Source: an uncultured Neomegalonema sp. (GTDB lineage Bacteria > Pseudomonadota > Alphaproteobacteria > Rhodobacterales > Rhodobacteraceae). Taken from it: DNA of 64,000 nucleotides. The notes beneath the pieces are model-generated. The model was not told the DNA's origin and searched no databases. It saw only the letters and a list, made by a program, of their open reading frames with translations. Below, in pieces: positions 34,865 to 43,689 of this stretch (within the stretch, counting starts at the first letter, position 1; the number at the start of each line of letters is the position of its first letter). The stretch lies in the NCBI GenBank assembly GCA_937911325.1, contig CALDSD010000053.1:1-64000 (forward strand), in the 5' to 3' direction. The position numbers were made by a program, and so were the translations under genes.

Positions 34865-35881
34865 ATGACCAACACCCCCAAGCTCTCTTTGGCGTTGCTC
34901 GACGCGGCGCAAGCGCAAAAGCACGTTACGGTCAACGAGGCTTTGAGCACTCTCGATACGCTCGTTCAAGCCTCCGTCATTGATCACCAGACCGCGACGC
35001 CGCCGTCTGATCCCGCGCCAGGCGATGCATTCCTTCTTCCGTCGGGTCCCGCCGACGCGTGGGCAGGGAAGGGCGGTGCGTTGGCCATCTATCGTGAAGG
35101 CGGGTGGCTCTTTCAGACCCCCGGCGCCGGTTGGACGGTCTGGGTGCTCAGCGTCGGCGCATTCTATCATTTTGACGGATCGCAATGGGCTCCGCTCGCC
35201 GAGGCTGTCCAGAATGCGAACCGTCCCTCTTTGGGGATCAACGCGACAGCCGATACCTACAACCGCCTTTCGGTGTCGTCGCATGCGGTCCTGTTCAACG
35301 CCGAGTCGAATGATATCCGGATCGCGCTTAACAAATCCGGCGAAAACCAAACCGCATCGTTCCTGTTTCAAAACAGCTGGTCTGGACGCGCGGAAATCGG
35401 CCTTATCGGAGACGACCGTTTCGTCTTCAAGACAAGTGAAGACGGGGCGACGTTTCGCGAAGGTCTTCGGATCGACCAAGCGTCCGCGCATGTGGGAATC
35501 GGCGCGTCGCCTGGGGCCGAGCGTCTTCACGTCGGCGGTGCGATCGTGTCCGACGGCCTTTATAGCGGCGAGGTCGATGTGTCTCCCGACACTGCGGCCT
35601 GGTTGCAGCCGCCGAAGACGGCCGGCTTGATGTTCTTCTATGACAACTCCAGCGGCGATCCACAGATCGAGGACGGCGCGCTGATCGCGTACAATACCGG
35701 TCCGACGCCGTCGATCGTCCGGCTCATCGACAATGGCGGCTCCGTCGCCACAACAACGCAATGGCTTTCAGGCGTTACCGGCGCCGCAGGCGCGATCACA
35801 GTTTCCGCGCGCACCGGAGAGATAAAGATCGAGAACCGTCGGGCCACGTCTCGTCGCTTCCACTACGGCTTCCTCGGTTGA
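34865..35881 (+). CDS. DUF2793 protein, candidate GTA fiber or head spike
   Basis: This 338-aa protein has the DUF2793 domain at about residues 1-110 (LDAAQAQKHVTVNEAL, PAPGDAFLLPSGP, WAGKGGALAIYREGGWLF). Beta-rich phage-fiber-like sequence with VGIGASPGAERLHVGG follows. RcGTA has a DUF2793 head-spike protein encoded away from its main cluster, so an in-cluster spike or tail fiber is plausible. It starts 40 nt after the megatron stop. Confidence 0.8.
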   Translation: MTNTPKLSLALLDAAQAQKHVTVNEALSTLDTLVQASVIDHQTATPPSDPAPGDAFLLPSGPADAWAGKGGALAIYREGGWLFQTPGAGWTVWVLSVGAFYHFDGSQWAPLAEAVQNANRPSLGINATADTYNRLSVSSHAVLFNAESNDIRIALNKSGENQTASFLFQNSWSGRAEIGLIGDDRFVFKTSEDGATFREGLRIDQASAHVGIGASPGAERLHVGGAIVSDGLYSGEVDVSPDTAAWLQPPKTAGLMFFYDNSSGDPQIEDGALIAYNTGPTPSIVRLIDNGGSVATTTQWLSGVTGAAGAITVSARTGEIKIENRRATSRRFHYGFLG

Positions 35882-35892
35882 GACGAGCGCTC

Positions 35893-36216
35893 ATGTCTCT
35901 GCCGGCCACGACGCTTCAGGACGTGCTCGCCTTTGCAGAGGCGATCTACGAAAACCCCGGCGCCGCCCCGGCAATTCTCGAGCGCGTGTCGCTCGCAAGA
36001 CGTCACCAGAAGCATTTTGGATCGCCGCACCCCGTATTTGGAGACGGCACGCTTTCCAGCGCAGCGCGTTTGTTGCGCCGCGCGTCCTGCCGAAAACTGG
36101 GGTTCGACGATCCGAAGTTTTGCCGAGCGGTGGCCCAGGCCTGTTCCGCGTGGGCGGCCGCTTCCTGCGCCGAGCACCTTTCCTCTAAGACCAAAAAGGA
36201 GACAACGGATGGATAG
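35893..36216 (+). CDS. Small GTA-associated protein, unknown function
   Basis: This 107-aa helical, basic protein has four cysteines in its second half (ASCRKLG, KFCRAVAQACSAWAAASCAEHL). No family is recognised. It starts 11 nt after the DUF2793 gene, and its stop lies within the next gene's start (ATGGATAG overlap), so the three form one unit. Confidence 0.65.
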   Translation: MSLPATTLQDVLAFAEAIYENPGAAPAILERVSLARRHQKHFGSPHPVFGDGTLSSAARLLRRASCRKLGFDDPKFCRAVAQACSAWAAASCAEHLSSKTKKETTDG

Positions 36217-36442
36217 TGTTATCGAAGGGCTGAACTCGTTCTTTGGCCTCGCGCCGTTAGCCTTGCAAGCCGGCATGGCGATGGTCGCCGCCGCATCGAC
36301 GGTTACGGCTCTGACGCCGACGCCGCGAGACGACCAGATGATTGGAAAACTCTATCGCGTGATCGAGATGATTGCGCTGAACGTCGGGCGCGCAAAGGAT
36401 CTTCCTCCTAATCAACTCGGGGGTCGTTTCACACCGAGCTGA
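36209..36442 (+). CDS. Small membrane protein at the end of the GTA cluster, holin-like candidate
   Basis: This 77-aa protein has one hydrophobic segment at about residues 13-35 and a conserved-looking soluble tail (TPTPRDDQMIGKLYRVIEMIALNVGRAKD). Similar short sequences occur, from memory, beside endolysin genes in alphaproteobacterial phages. AAGGAG lies just upstream of the ATG. A holin-like or membrane-anchoring role is a guess from size, topology and context. Confidence 0.6.
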   Translation: MDSVIEGLNSFFGLAPLALQAGMAMVAAASTVTALTPTPRDDQMIGKLYRVIEMIALNVGRAKDLPPNQLGGRFTPS

Positions 36443-36471
36443 CTTTCCGCGCCCGCGGCATCGCTGACGCA

Positions 36472-36489
36472 AAGGGATCGAAATCCCTT
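36472..36489. repeat. 7-bp perfect hairpin between GTA cluster and cysE
   Basis: AAGGGAT, CGAA loop, ATCCCTT. It is the only stem-loop in the gap after the last GTA gene. No T-run follows, so a terminator role is uncertain. Confidence 0.4.
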
Positions 36490-36580
36490 CTCCCGTATGG
36501 GATCTCCTGAAAAGACAGCCGTTCCTAGTTTTTCGGTCTCCGCGTCGCTATGTTCTACACGAAGCGTCGCGGAGGCGAAA

Positions 36581-37408
36581 ATGGTCCTGACTAGTCTGAA
36601 GACATCTGACAATGTCGCCGAACTCGATCCCGTATGGGGTCGCCTTCGTCAAGAGGCGGAGGATCTTGTCGAGGCAGAGCCGGTTATGGCCAACCTTGCG
36701 CAGTCAATCGTCCTGAAGCACCGACGGTTTGAAGATGCGTTGACCTATCGGATCGCGCAGAAGTTGGCGAATGCCGAGATCTCGGCTTTGGCGATCCGCG
36801 ATCTCGCGGATGAGGCGGTCGAAACCGATACAGACATCGCGATGGCGGCTCGTTCGGACATTATCGCCGTTTTTGAACGCGATCCGGCGTGTCACAGGTA
36901 CATCGAACCGCTGCTCTTTCTGAAGGGCTACCACGCGCTACAGACAGCGCGTGTTTCAGGCCACTATTGGCGCATAGGTCGGAAAGACCTCGCAAGCCTT
37001 CTGCAGATGAGGTCTTCGGAAGTCTTCGGCGTTGATATTCATCCTGGGGCTGGATTGGGCAAAGGCATCATGATCGATCACGCGTCTGGCGTTGTGGTCG
37101 GCGAGACGGCGGTTATCGGCGACGATGTCTCCTTGCTGCACGGGGTGACCTTGGGGGGAACCGGAAAAGACGAAGGTGATCGTCATCCAAAAGTGGGACG
37201 GGGCGTCATGATCGGCGCCAATGCCAGCATTCTGGGCAACATCAAAATAGGCGCGAACTCGCGTGTCGGCGCTGGCTCGGTCGTTCTCGACGATGTGCCC
37301 GAGTGCAAAACGGTTGTCGGCGTCCCAGCGAAGGTCGTAGGCGACGCCGGATGCAATCGTCCGAGCTTGTCGATGGACCAAAACGTTGGCTGCTGCGACG
37401 ACGAATAA
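36581..37408 (+). CDS. cysE: Serine O-acetyltransferase
   Basis: This enzyme makes O-acetylserine for cysteine synthesis. The 275-aa protein has the N-terminal helical SATase domain and the C-terminal left-handed beta helix (GVDIHPGAGLGKGIMIDHASGVVVGETAVIGDDVSLLHGVTLGGTGK), including the catalytic His of IDHASG. A hexapeptide stretch and a Cys-containing tail follow. GGAGGCGAAA sits just before the ATG at 36581; an upstream frame is less likely. It ends 12 nt from the convergent ftsB. Confidence 0.96.
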   Translation: MVLTSLKTSDNVAELDPVWGRLRQEAEDLVEAEPVMANLAQSIVLKHRRFEDALTYRIAQKLANAEISALAIRDLADEAVETDTDIAMAARSDIIAVFERDPACHRYIEPLLFLKGYHALQTARVSGHYWRIGRKDLASLLQMRSSEVFGVDIHPGAGLGKGIMIDHASGVVVGETAVIGDDVSLLHGVTLGGTGKDEGDRHPKVGRGVMIGANASILGNIKIGANSRVGAGSVVLDDVPECKTVVGVPAKVVGDAGCNRPSLSMDQNVGCCDDE

Positions 37409-37420
37409 CGGGTTTGGGCC

Positions 37421-37732
37421 TTAGTCCGCCGGAACGATAAGAACTTCCTGCGAGCCAAGTTCTCCAAAAACGGCTCGACGGCGTTCGTCGAGCAGGTCGA
37501 GATCTACAGTTTCTCCCGACAGTTTCTTGTTCCGCTCTTCCAGGAACGATTTCTCCTGATCGAGCTCGGAGAGCTTCTCGTCAAGTGCCCGGATCTCCTG
37601 ATCGAGCCGTGCGAGTTGAGCGCCGCCACGGCTGTCGTCGTTCCAAGCGTCAGCCGCCAGTCCAACGACCACAGCGGCCGCTATGACAAAATAAAAGACG
37701 GAAACCCGACTCTTCAAACGCGGCTTAGCCAT
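37421..37732 (-). CDS. ftsB: Septum formation initiator family protein (FtsB/DivIC)
   Basis: This 103-aa protein has one N-terminal membrane helix (about residues 10-30) and a coiled coil (LDQEIRALDEKLSELDQEKSFLEERNKKL), then a C-terminal stretch with LLDERRRAVFG. That is the layout of FtsB, which links FtsL and FtsQ in the divisome. It follows eno, as in many proteobacteria. The ATG at 37732 is preceded by GAGGAGAG. Confidence 0.88.
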   Translation of the reverse strand: MAKPRLKSRVSVFYFVIAAAVVVGLAADAWNDDSRGGAQLARLDQEIRALDEKLSELDQEKSFLEERNKKLSGETVDLDLLDERRRAVFGELGSQEVLIVPAD

Positions 37733-37746
37733 CAAATCTCTCCTCT

Positions 37747-37769
37747 CTCAGTTAAGTCTCATAACTGAG
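37747..37769. repeat. 8-bp inverted repeat in the eno-ftsB spacer
   Basis: CTCAGTTA and TAACTGAG flank a 7-nt loop just upstream of the ftsB ribosome-binding site. As RNA on the minus strand it could partly block or stabilise the ftsB message. It has no T-run. Confidence 0.5.
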
Positions 37770-37818
37770 TCTCCGAGTAAAGAAGGCCGCGTCCTAGAAA
37801 TCAGTTTTGCAGCAGCAA

Positions 37819-39099
<1,281 letters not shown>

Positions 39100-39161
39100 T
39101 CACTCTCGCATTTCCACACTATGCGCCTCGTTTAACGGACAGCGCGAGCGCAAACAATTGT

Positions 39162-39599
39162 TCAGCTATCTGACGGGTCGTCGTCGCGTGGGGCGAGGGG
39201 CACACAGAACAACTCAAGCCGGTGATCGACGAGTTTGAGACCATGCCGCTCTGCGATCTTCTGTTGAAGGCGCTCAATCTCGGCATCGACGAACTCGATG
39301 ATCTCCCCACTCTGCAGATTGATTAGGTGGTCGTGATGATCGCGTTCCGCGTCTTCATACCGCGAGCGACCATCTCTGAAGTCCAGTCGCTCCAGGATGC
39401 CGGCTTCTTCAAACAGCTTGACCGTCCGGTAGACCGTCGCAATCGAAATCCGCTGATCTAGAGCGTTCGCACGCCGATGAAGCTCCTCTACGTCGGGGTG
39501 GTCGCTTGCCGAGCTGAGCACCTGGGCGATGACGCGACGCTGCTCGGTCATCCGCAGACCATGCTCTTCGCAACGTTTTACGATGCTATCTTCAACCAT
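39162..39599 (-). CDS. fur: Fur family metal-responsive repressor
   Basis: This 145-aa repressor has a winged helix N-terminus (GLRMTEQRRVIAQVL, ATVYRTVKLFEEAGILERLDF). The metal-binding HDHLINLQSGEIIEFVDAEIERLQ region is typical of Fur rather than Zur. Alphaproteobacterial members of this type may sense manganese or iron (Fur/Mur), so the metal is not fixed. It lies between mazG and eno on the same strand. Confidence 0.9.
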   Translation of the reverse strand: MVEDSIVKRCEEHGLRMTEQRRVIAQVLSSASDHPDVEELHRRANALDQRISIATVYRTVKLFEEAGILERLDFRDGRSRYEDAERDHHDHLINLQSGEIIEFVDAEIERLQQKIAERHGLKLVDHRLELFCVPLAPRDDDPSDS

Positions 39600-39659
39600 A
39601 GCGATCCGTTCATCTCATCGTTTTCGAATTGACGCCGACGGTCATCGGGTATCGGCCGC

Positions 39660-40472
39660 TCAAGAGCGTTTCTCATGCTCCTTCGCCTGATCCCACAATC
39701 GATCCATTTCCTCCAGCGTGGAGTCGGTCGGCGACCTGCCTTGCTCCTCCAGCGCAGCTTCAATTGCTTGGAACCGTCTTATAAACTTTGAATTCGCTCG
39801 GCGAAGAGACTTTTCTGGATCGATCTTCATGTGCCGCGCGAGGTTCGCAACCACAAAGAGCAGATCTCCCATTTCCTCTTCGACGGCATCGGGATCAGAG
39901 CCTGCGGCATGGGCCTCGGTTAGCTCTTGCGCCTCTTCATGGAGTTTATCGAGAACCTGAAGGACTTCGGGCCAATCAAAGCCAACCTGCGCGGCTCGTT
40001 TCTGGAGCTTTTCAGCGCGGGTCAGGGCGGGTAGGGGCAAAGGAACATCGTCCAGAACACTCGACGTTTGCCGTCCTTTCACCGCCTTCTCGGCGCGTTT
40101 TATCTGCTCCCAGTCGGCATTCTCAGCTCCTGCGAACACGTGCGGGTGACGTCTGACCATCTTGTCGCTTATGTCGTTTACAACGTCATCGAAAGTGAAG
40201 GCGCTTTGTTCGCTCGCCATTTGGGCGTGATAGACAACCTGCAACAGCAGGTCGCCAAGCTCCTCTCGCAGGTCGTCTAGATCTGCTCGTTCGATCGCAT
40301 CCGCCACCTCGTAGGCTTCTTCGATCGTGTAAGGCGCAATGGTTTCGAACGTTTGTTCAATATCCCAGGGACATCCCCCAATGGGAGCCCTTAGCCGGCG
40401 CATAATCTCGCGCAAGCGCTCGATGCCTCCATCGGGATCATGGATAATCTCGACCTCTTGCTGCTCCGGCAT
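39660..40472 (-). CDS. mazG: Nucleoside triphosphate pyrophosphohydrolase MazG
   Basis: This enzyme hydrolyses NTPs and dampens ppGpp effects or cleans non-canonical nucleotides. The 270-aa protein has two MazG modules. The first is IMRRLRAPIGGCPWDIEQTFETIAPYTIEEAYEVADAIE with EELGDLLLQVVYHAQ; the second is EEEMGDLLFVVANLARH. Acidic metal-binding pairs are present in both. It follows hflX in the conserved alphaproteobacterial order. Confidence 0.95.
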   Translation of the reverse strand: MPEQQEVEIIHDPDGGIERLREIMRRLRAPIGGCPWDIEQTFETIAPYTIEEAYEVADAIERADLDDLREELGDLLLQVVYHAQMASEQSAFTFDDVVNDISDKMVRRHPHVFAGAENADWEQIKRAEKAVKGRQTSSVLDDVPLPLPALTRAEKLQKRAAQVGFDWPEVLQVLDKLHEEAQELTEAHAAGSDPDAVEEEMGDLLFVVANLARHMKIDPEKSLRRANSKFIRRFQAIEAALEEQGRSPTDSTLEEMDRLWDQAKEHEKRS

Positions 40473-40513
40473 TCATTTACCCATAATCATAATTATGTTA
40501 AATTATGAGAGCA

Positions 40514-41815
40514 TCATTGAGCGGCTCGAGCGCTCATGGGCTCGCATACCGCTCCAAATTTTTTCTCAAAGCGTCCAATGTCCAGCGCACTCATCCGTAC
40601 CTGCAGCTGAATGCGGTCAGGCGTGTCGATCCTCTGCAGCACACAGCCGCGGCCGTATAGCCACGCCAGCTCAGCTCCATCACTTGGACCGAACTCTAAC
40701 CATTGGACTTCCGCTCGGTCATCTAGGCGATCTTCGATCTCGCGAAGCAGGTTTTTCACGCCGTCGCCTGTAACCGCAGACAGCGCAATCGCGTTCGTGT
40801 CGCGATCCGACAGGTTCAACGCATGTCGGCGATCGTCGGCGCTGAGGAGATCGATCTTGTTTCGCGCCTCAAGCAGGTTGTCGCGAGTCTGATCGTCGAC
40901 GCCGAGGTTCTCCAGCACCGCCAACACGTCGTCTTTCTGCGCCTCGGTCTCGAGATCAGCGATGTCCCGCACATGCACCACGAGATCTGCTGAAAGCACC
41001 TCTTCAAGCGTGGCGCGGAAAGCCGCGACAAGTTGCGTTGGAAGCTCTGAAATGAAACCAACCGTATCTGACAGAATGACCTTACGACCACTGGGAAGCC
41101 GGATCGCGCGCATCGTCGGATCAAGCGTTGCAAACAGCATGTCTTCAGCCAAGACGTCTGCGACCGTGAGCCGATTGAACAGTGTCGATTTTCCGGCGTT
41201 TGTGTAACCGACCAGCGCAACGACCGGAAATGGAGCTTTCTGTCGAGACTTGCGGTGTAGCGTTCGCGTCCGAGCGACTTTTTCCAATTGTCGTTTCAGC
41301 CGGACGATCTTTTCGTTCAGAACCCGGCGATCCGATTCAATCTGGGTTTCACCTGGGCCGCCCATGAAACCGACCCCGCCCCTCTGCCGCTCCAAGTGTG
41401 TCCAGCTGCGCACCAAGCGGCTTTTCTGGTACTCAAGATGGGCCAGGTCGACTTGCAGAACGCCTTCACGTGTTTGAGCGCGGTCCCCGAAAATCTCGAG
41501 AATAAGAGCCGTCCGGTCGAGAACTTTGACTTTCCACTCGCGCTCGAGGTTCCGCTGTTGGACGGGAGAAACGGGTGAGTTCACGATCAATATGTCGACG
41601 CTGTTGTCGTGCAGCGTCCGGCCGATCTCTGAGACCCGACCTGAGCCATACAGCGTGCTGGGCCTAGGGGAATGGACCGGGATGATCGCCTGTCCCACGA
41701 TGTCGACCCCGAGAGCCTGGGGCAGACCCACGGCCTCTTCCAACCGCGCTTCTGGATCGCGCGTCTGTTTCTCGTCGCTCGGCAGCACCGGTTGGAGAAC
41801 GTAAGCTCGGGTCAT
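40514..41815 (-). CDS. hflX: Ribosome-associated GTPase HflX
   Basis: This 433-aa GTPase rescues stalled or heat-damaged ribosomes. It has the N-terminal HflX domain (RQRGGVGFMGGPGETQIESDRR), then the G domain with G1 GYTNAGKSTLFN, G3 DTVGF and G4 NKID. It starts 15 nt after the hfq stop, a standard pairing. Confidence 0.97.
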   Translation of the reverse strand: MTRAYVLQPVLPSDEKQTRDPEARLEEAVGLPQALGVDIVGQAIIPVHSPRPSTLYGSGRVSEIGRTLHDNSVDILIVNSPVSPVQQRNLEREWKVKVLDRTALILEIFGDRAQTREGVLQVDLAHLEYQKSRLVRSWTHLERQRGGVGFMGGPGETQIESDRRVLNEKIVRLKRQLEKVARTRTLHRKSRQKAPFPVVALVGYTNAGKSTLFNRLTVADVLAEDMLFATLDPTMRAIRLPSGRKVILSDTVGFISELPTQLVAAFRATLEEVLSADLVVHVRDIADLETEAQKDDVLAVLENLGVDDQTRDNLLEARNKIDLLSADDRRHALNLSDRDTNAIALSAVTGDGVKNLLREIEDRLDDRAEVQWLEFGPSDGAELAWLYGRGCVLQRIDTPDRIQLQVRMSALDIGRFEKKFGAVCEPMSARAAQ

Positions 41816-41830
41816 TCCGACGCTTTAGCG

Positions 41831-42076
41831 TTAGCCGTCGCCGCCGTCATCCCCATCATACAGATTGATAGGCTGAGAGGGCATTATCGTCGAGATCGCG
41901 TGTTTATAGACGAGCTGAGACTGACCGTCGCGGCGAAGCAACACGCAAAAGTTGTCAAACCACGTCAGAACGCCTTGCAGTTTCACACCGTTCACCAGAA
42001 ACACGGTGACGGGGATCTTCGACTTCCGAATGTGATTGAGGAACGAGTCTTGTAGGTTCTGTTTATCCGAAGACAT
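41831..42076 (-). CDS. hfq: RNA chaperone Hfq
   Basis: This 81-aa Sm-like protein pairs small RNAs with mRNAs. It has Sm1 and Sm2 with the hallmark YKHAISTI, preceded by [29 protein letters not shown]. The start at 42076 is the family start; a longer frame to 42151 is leader. The 160-nt gap from trkA leaves room for its own promoter. Confidence 0.98.
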   Translation of the reverse strand: MSSDKQNLQDSFLNHIRKSKIPVTVFLVNGVKLQGVLTWFDNFCVLLRRDGQSQLVYKHAISTIMPSQPINLYDGDDGGDG

Positions 42077-42238
42077 TTTTTCTTTCGTTCTCTTGGTCTC
42101 TTGTCGGATTGACGCCGTTGACGCGTAAACGGCCGCAAGCGAGCGCCACACCCCGAAAGGCTAGCATGCCGATGCCGCCAGTAGGAAGTTTTTTGCGCCG
42201 CAGTATCAGATGGCGAAGAGCGACCGCGAACTCGTCCC

Positions 42239-43612
42239 TTAAAAGAACTCCAGGCTGACGCGGAGAAGGTTCTCAATTTGTTTGAGGTCGTTCTTCAATG
42301 CGAAGATGACGACATTGTCGCCGGCCTGGATGGTCAGATCGCCGTTCGGCCGCTTCAAGGTATTGTCGCTCGACAGAACTGCGCCGAACAAGACGCTGTT
42401 TGGAAGGTCCAAGTCCCGCAAGCGTTTTCCGGCCATGACGGACGTGGGCAGCACCTGAGCCTCGAAGACCTCCCCCTCCCCGTCTCGAAGACTGTAGAGG
42501 GCACGGATCCGACCACGCCGAACATGCCGCAGAATGGTCGAAACAGTCGCTGCCCGCGGATTGACGAAGGCGTCGATCCCCAACGGTTCTGAAAGCGACG
42601 AAAAGTTTGGGTCATTTGTCAGCGCGATAGCTCGACGGCAGCCAAGGTCCTTTGCCAACGCGCAACACAGAACGTTGACCTTGTCGTCATCCGTCAGGGT
42701 GGCGATTGCATGGGCCTCGGTCACGTTGGCTTCGCGCAAGATCTCCTGATCAAGCGCATCGCCATGCAGCACAATCGTTCGCTCCAGCCGCTCGGCCGCT
42801 TCTTCAGCTCGATTGCGGTCGCGCTCGATCAGTTTGCAGCGCACGCCGCTCCGCTCCAACTCCTGGGCGACCTGGACGCCGATATTGCCAGCGCCGACCA
42901 ATACGACGCGCGCCGCGGACTGGGTCGTCTGCCCGAACAGCCCCAGCGTCCGGTTCACGTGAGCCTCGTCCGCGATGAAATAGACTTCATCGCCGGGAAA
43001 GAGCTGATCCTCAGGCGACGCGCTCAACAGCTTTCCATCTCTCACATAGGCGACGATGACGGCGCGAAGATCAGGAAACAACGCTGTGAGTTGCCGGATA
43101 GGAGTGTTCACGATCGGGCAATCATCCGGCAGCCGCGTACCGATGACGCGAACTTGGCCATCCAGAAAGTTCGCAGAATCAAACGCCGACGGCGAGTTAA
43201 GCCGACGCAGCACAACTTGTGCGACTTCGATCTCAGGTGAGATGATCACGTCGATCGGCATATGATCGCGTCGAAACATGTCGCGCCACTGCGGCTCAAG
43301 ATAGGCTTGGCTCCGGACCCGAGCGATCTTCCGCGGCACCTCGAAAATCGTATGCGCGACCTGGCAGGCGACCATATTCACTTCATCCGAATAGGTCGCT
43401 GCGATCAGCATGTCGGCGTCGCGCGCGCCGGCACGCTCCAAGACGTTCGGCAGGGAGGCGAAGCCCGTTACGCCCCGGACGTCGATTGTCTCGGTAATCT
43501 TGGCGACGAGATCTTCAGACCGGTCGATAACGACCACGTCATTGCCCTCAGCAGCCAGATGCCGAGCAATCTGATACCCAACCTGCCCGGCTCCGCAGAC
43601 GATCACCTGCAT
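42239..43612 (-). CDS. trkA: Trk potassium transporter regulatory subunit TrkA
   Basis: This 457-aa cytoplasmic gate of the Trk K+ uptake channel has two RCK halves, each with a NAD-binding motif (CGAGQVGYQIARHL near residue 5; GAGNIGVQVAQEL near residue 235) and a TrkA-C domain. It follows ntrX, an arrangement shared with many alphaproteobacteria. The membrane partner TrkH is not in the window. Confidence 0.96.
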   Translation of the reverse strand: MQVIVCGAGQVGYQIARHLAAEGNDVVVIDRSEDLVAKITETIDVRGVTGFASLPNVLERAGARDADMLIAATYSDEVNMVACQVAHTIFEVPRKIARVRSQAYLEPQWRDMFRRDHMPIDVIISPEIEVAQVVLRRLNSPSAFDSANFLDGQVRVIGTRLPDDCPIVNTPIRQLTALFPDLRAVIVAYVRDGKLLSASPEDQLFPGDEVYFIADEAHVNRTLGLFGQTTQSAARVVLVGAGNIGVQVAQELERSGVRCKLIERDRNRAEEAAERLERTIVLHGDALDQEILREANVTEAHAIATLTDDDKVNVLCCALAKDLGCRRAIALTNDPNFSSLSEPLGIDAFVNPRAATVSTILRHVRRGRIRALYSLRDGEGEVFEAQVLPTSVMAGKRLRDLDLPNSVLFGAVLSSDNTLKRPNGDLTIQAGDNVVIFALKNDLKQIENLLRVSLEFF

Positions 43613-43689
43613 GCTCGGCCTCTCCTGTTTCGTGTCTCAAACACTCAAGTAAACGGCTGATCAAAAAACGCGCCGGAGCCTCGCTGGGC

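Larger units (their letters stand above)
18975..36442 (+). mobile_element. RcGTA-type gene transfer agent structural cluster
   Basis: The genes run in the order of the Rhodobacter capsulatus GTA head-to-tail cluster: small terminase-like, terL, portal, g3.5, protease, capsid, connector, head closure, tail terminator, tail tube, chaperones, short tape measure, distal tail, hub, NlpC/P60 peptidase and a megatron with a GTA TIM-barrel. All look intact. There is no integrase, excisionase, repressor, replication gene or att-like repeat, and the flanks are housekeeping genes. Departures from RcGTA are an opposite-strand exported protein after terL, a 134-aa gene after the capsid and a DUF2793 plus two-small-gene module at the 3' end. 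GTA is preferred to prophage, though particle production cannot be shown from sequence. Confidence 0.9.

Noticed and set aside
18975-36442. Interpretation of the cluster as an active prophage
   Set aside because: No integrase, repressor, replication or lysis cassette and no flanking direct repeats were seen, and the gene order follows RcGTA.
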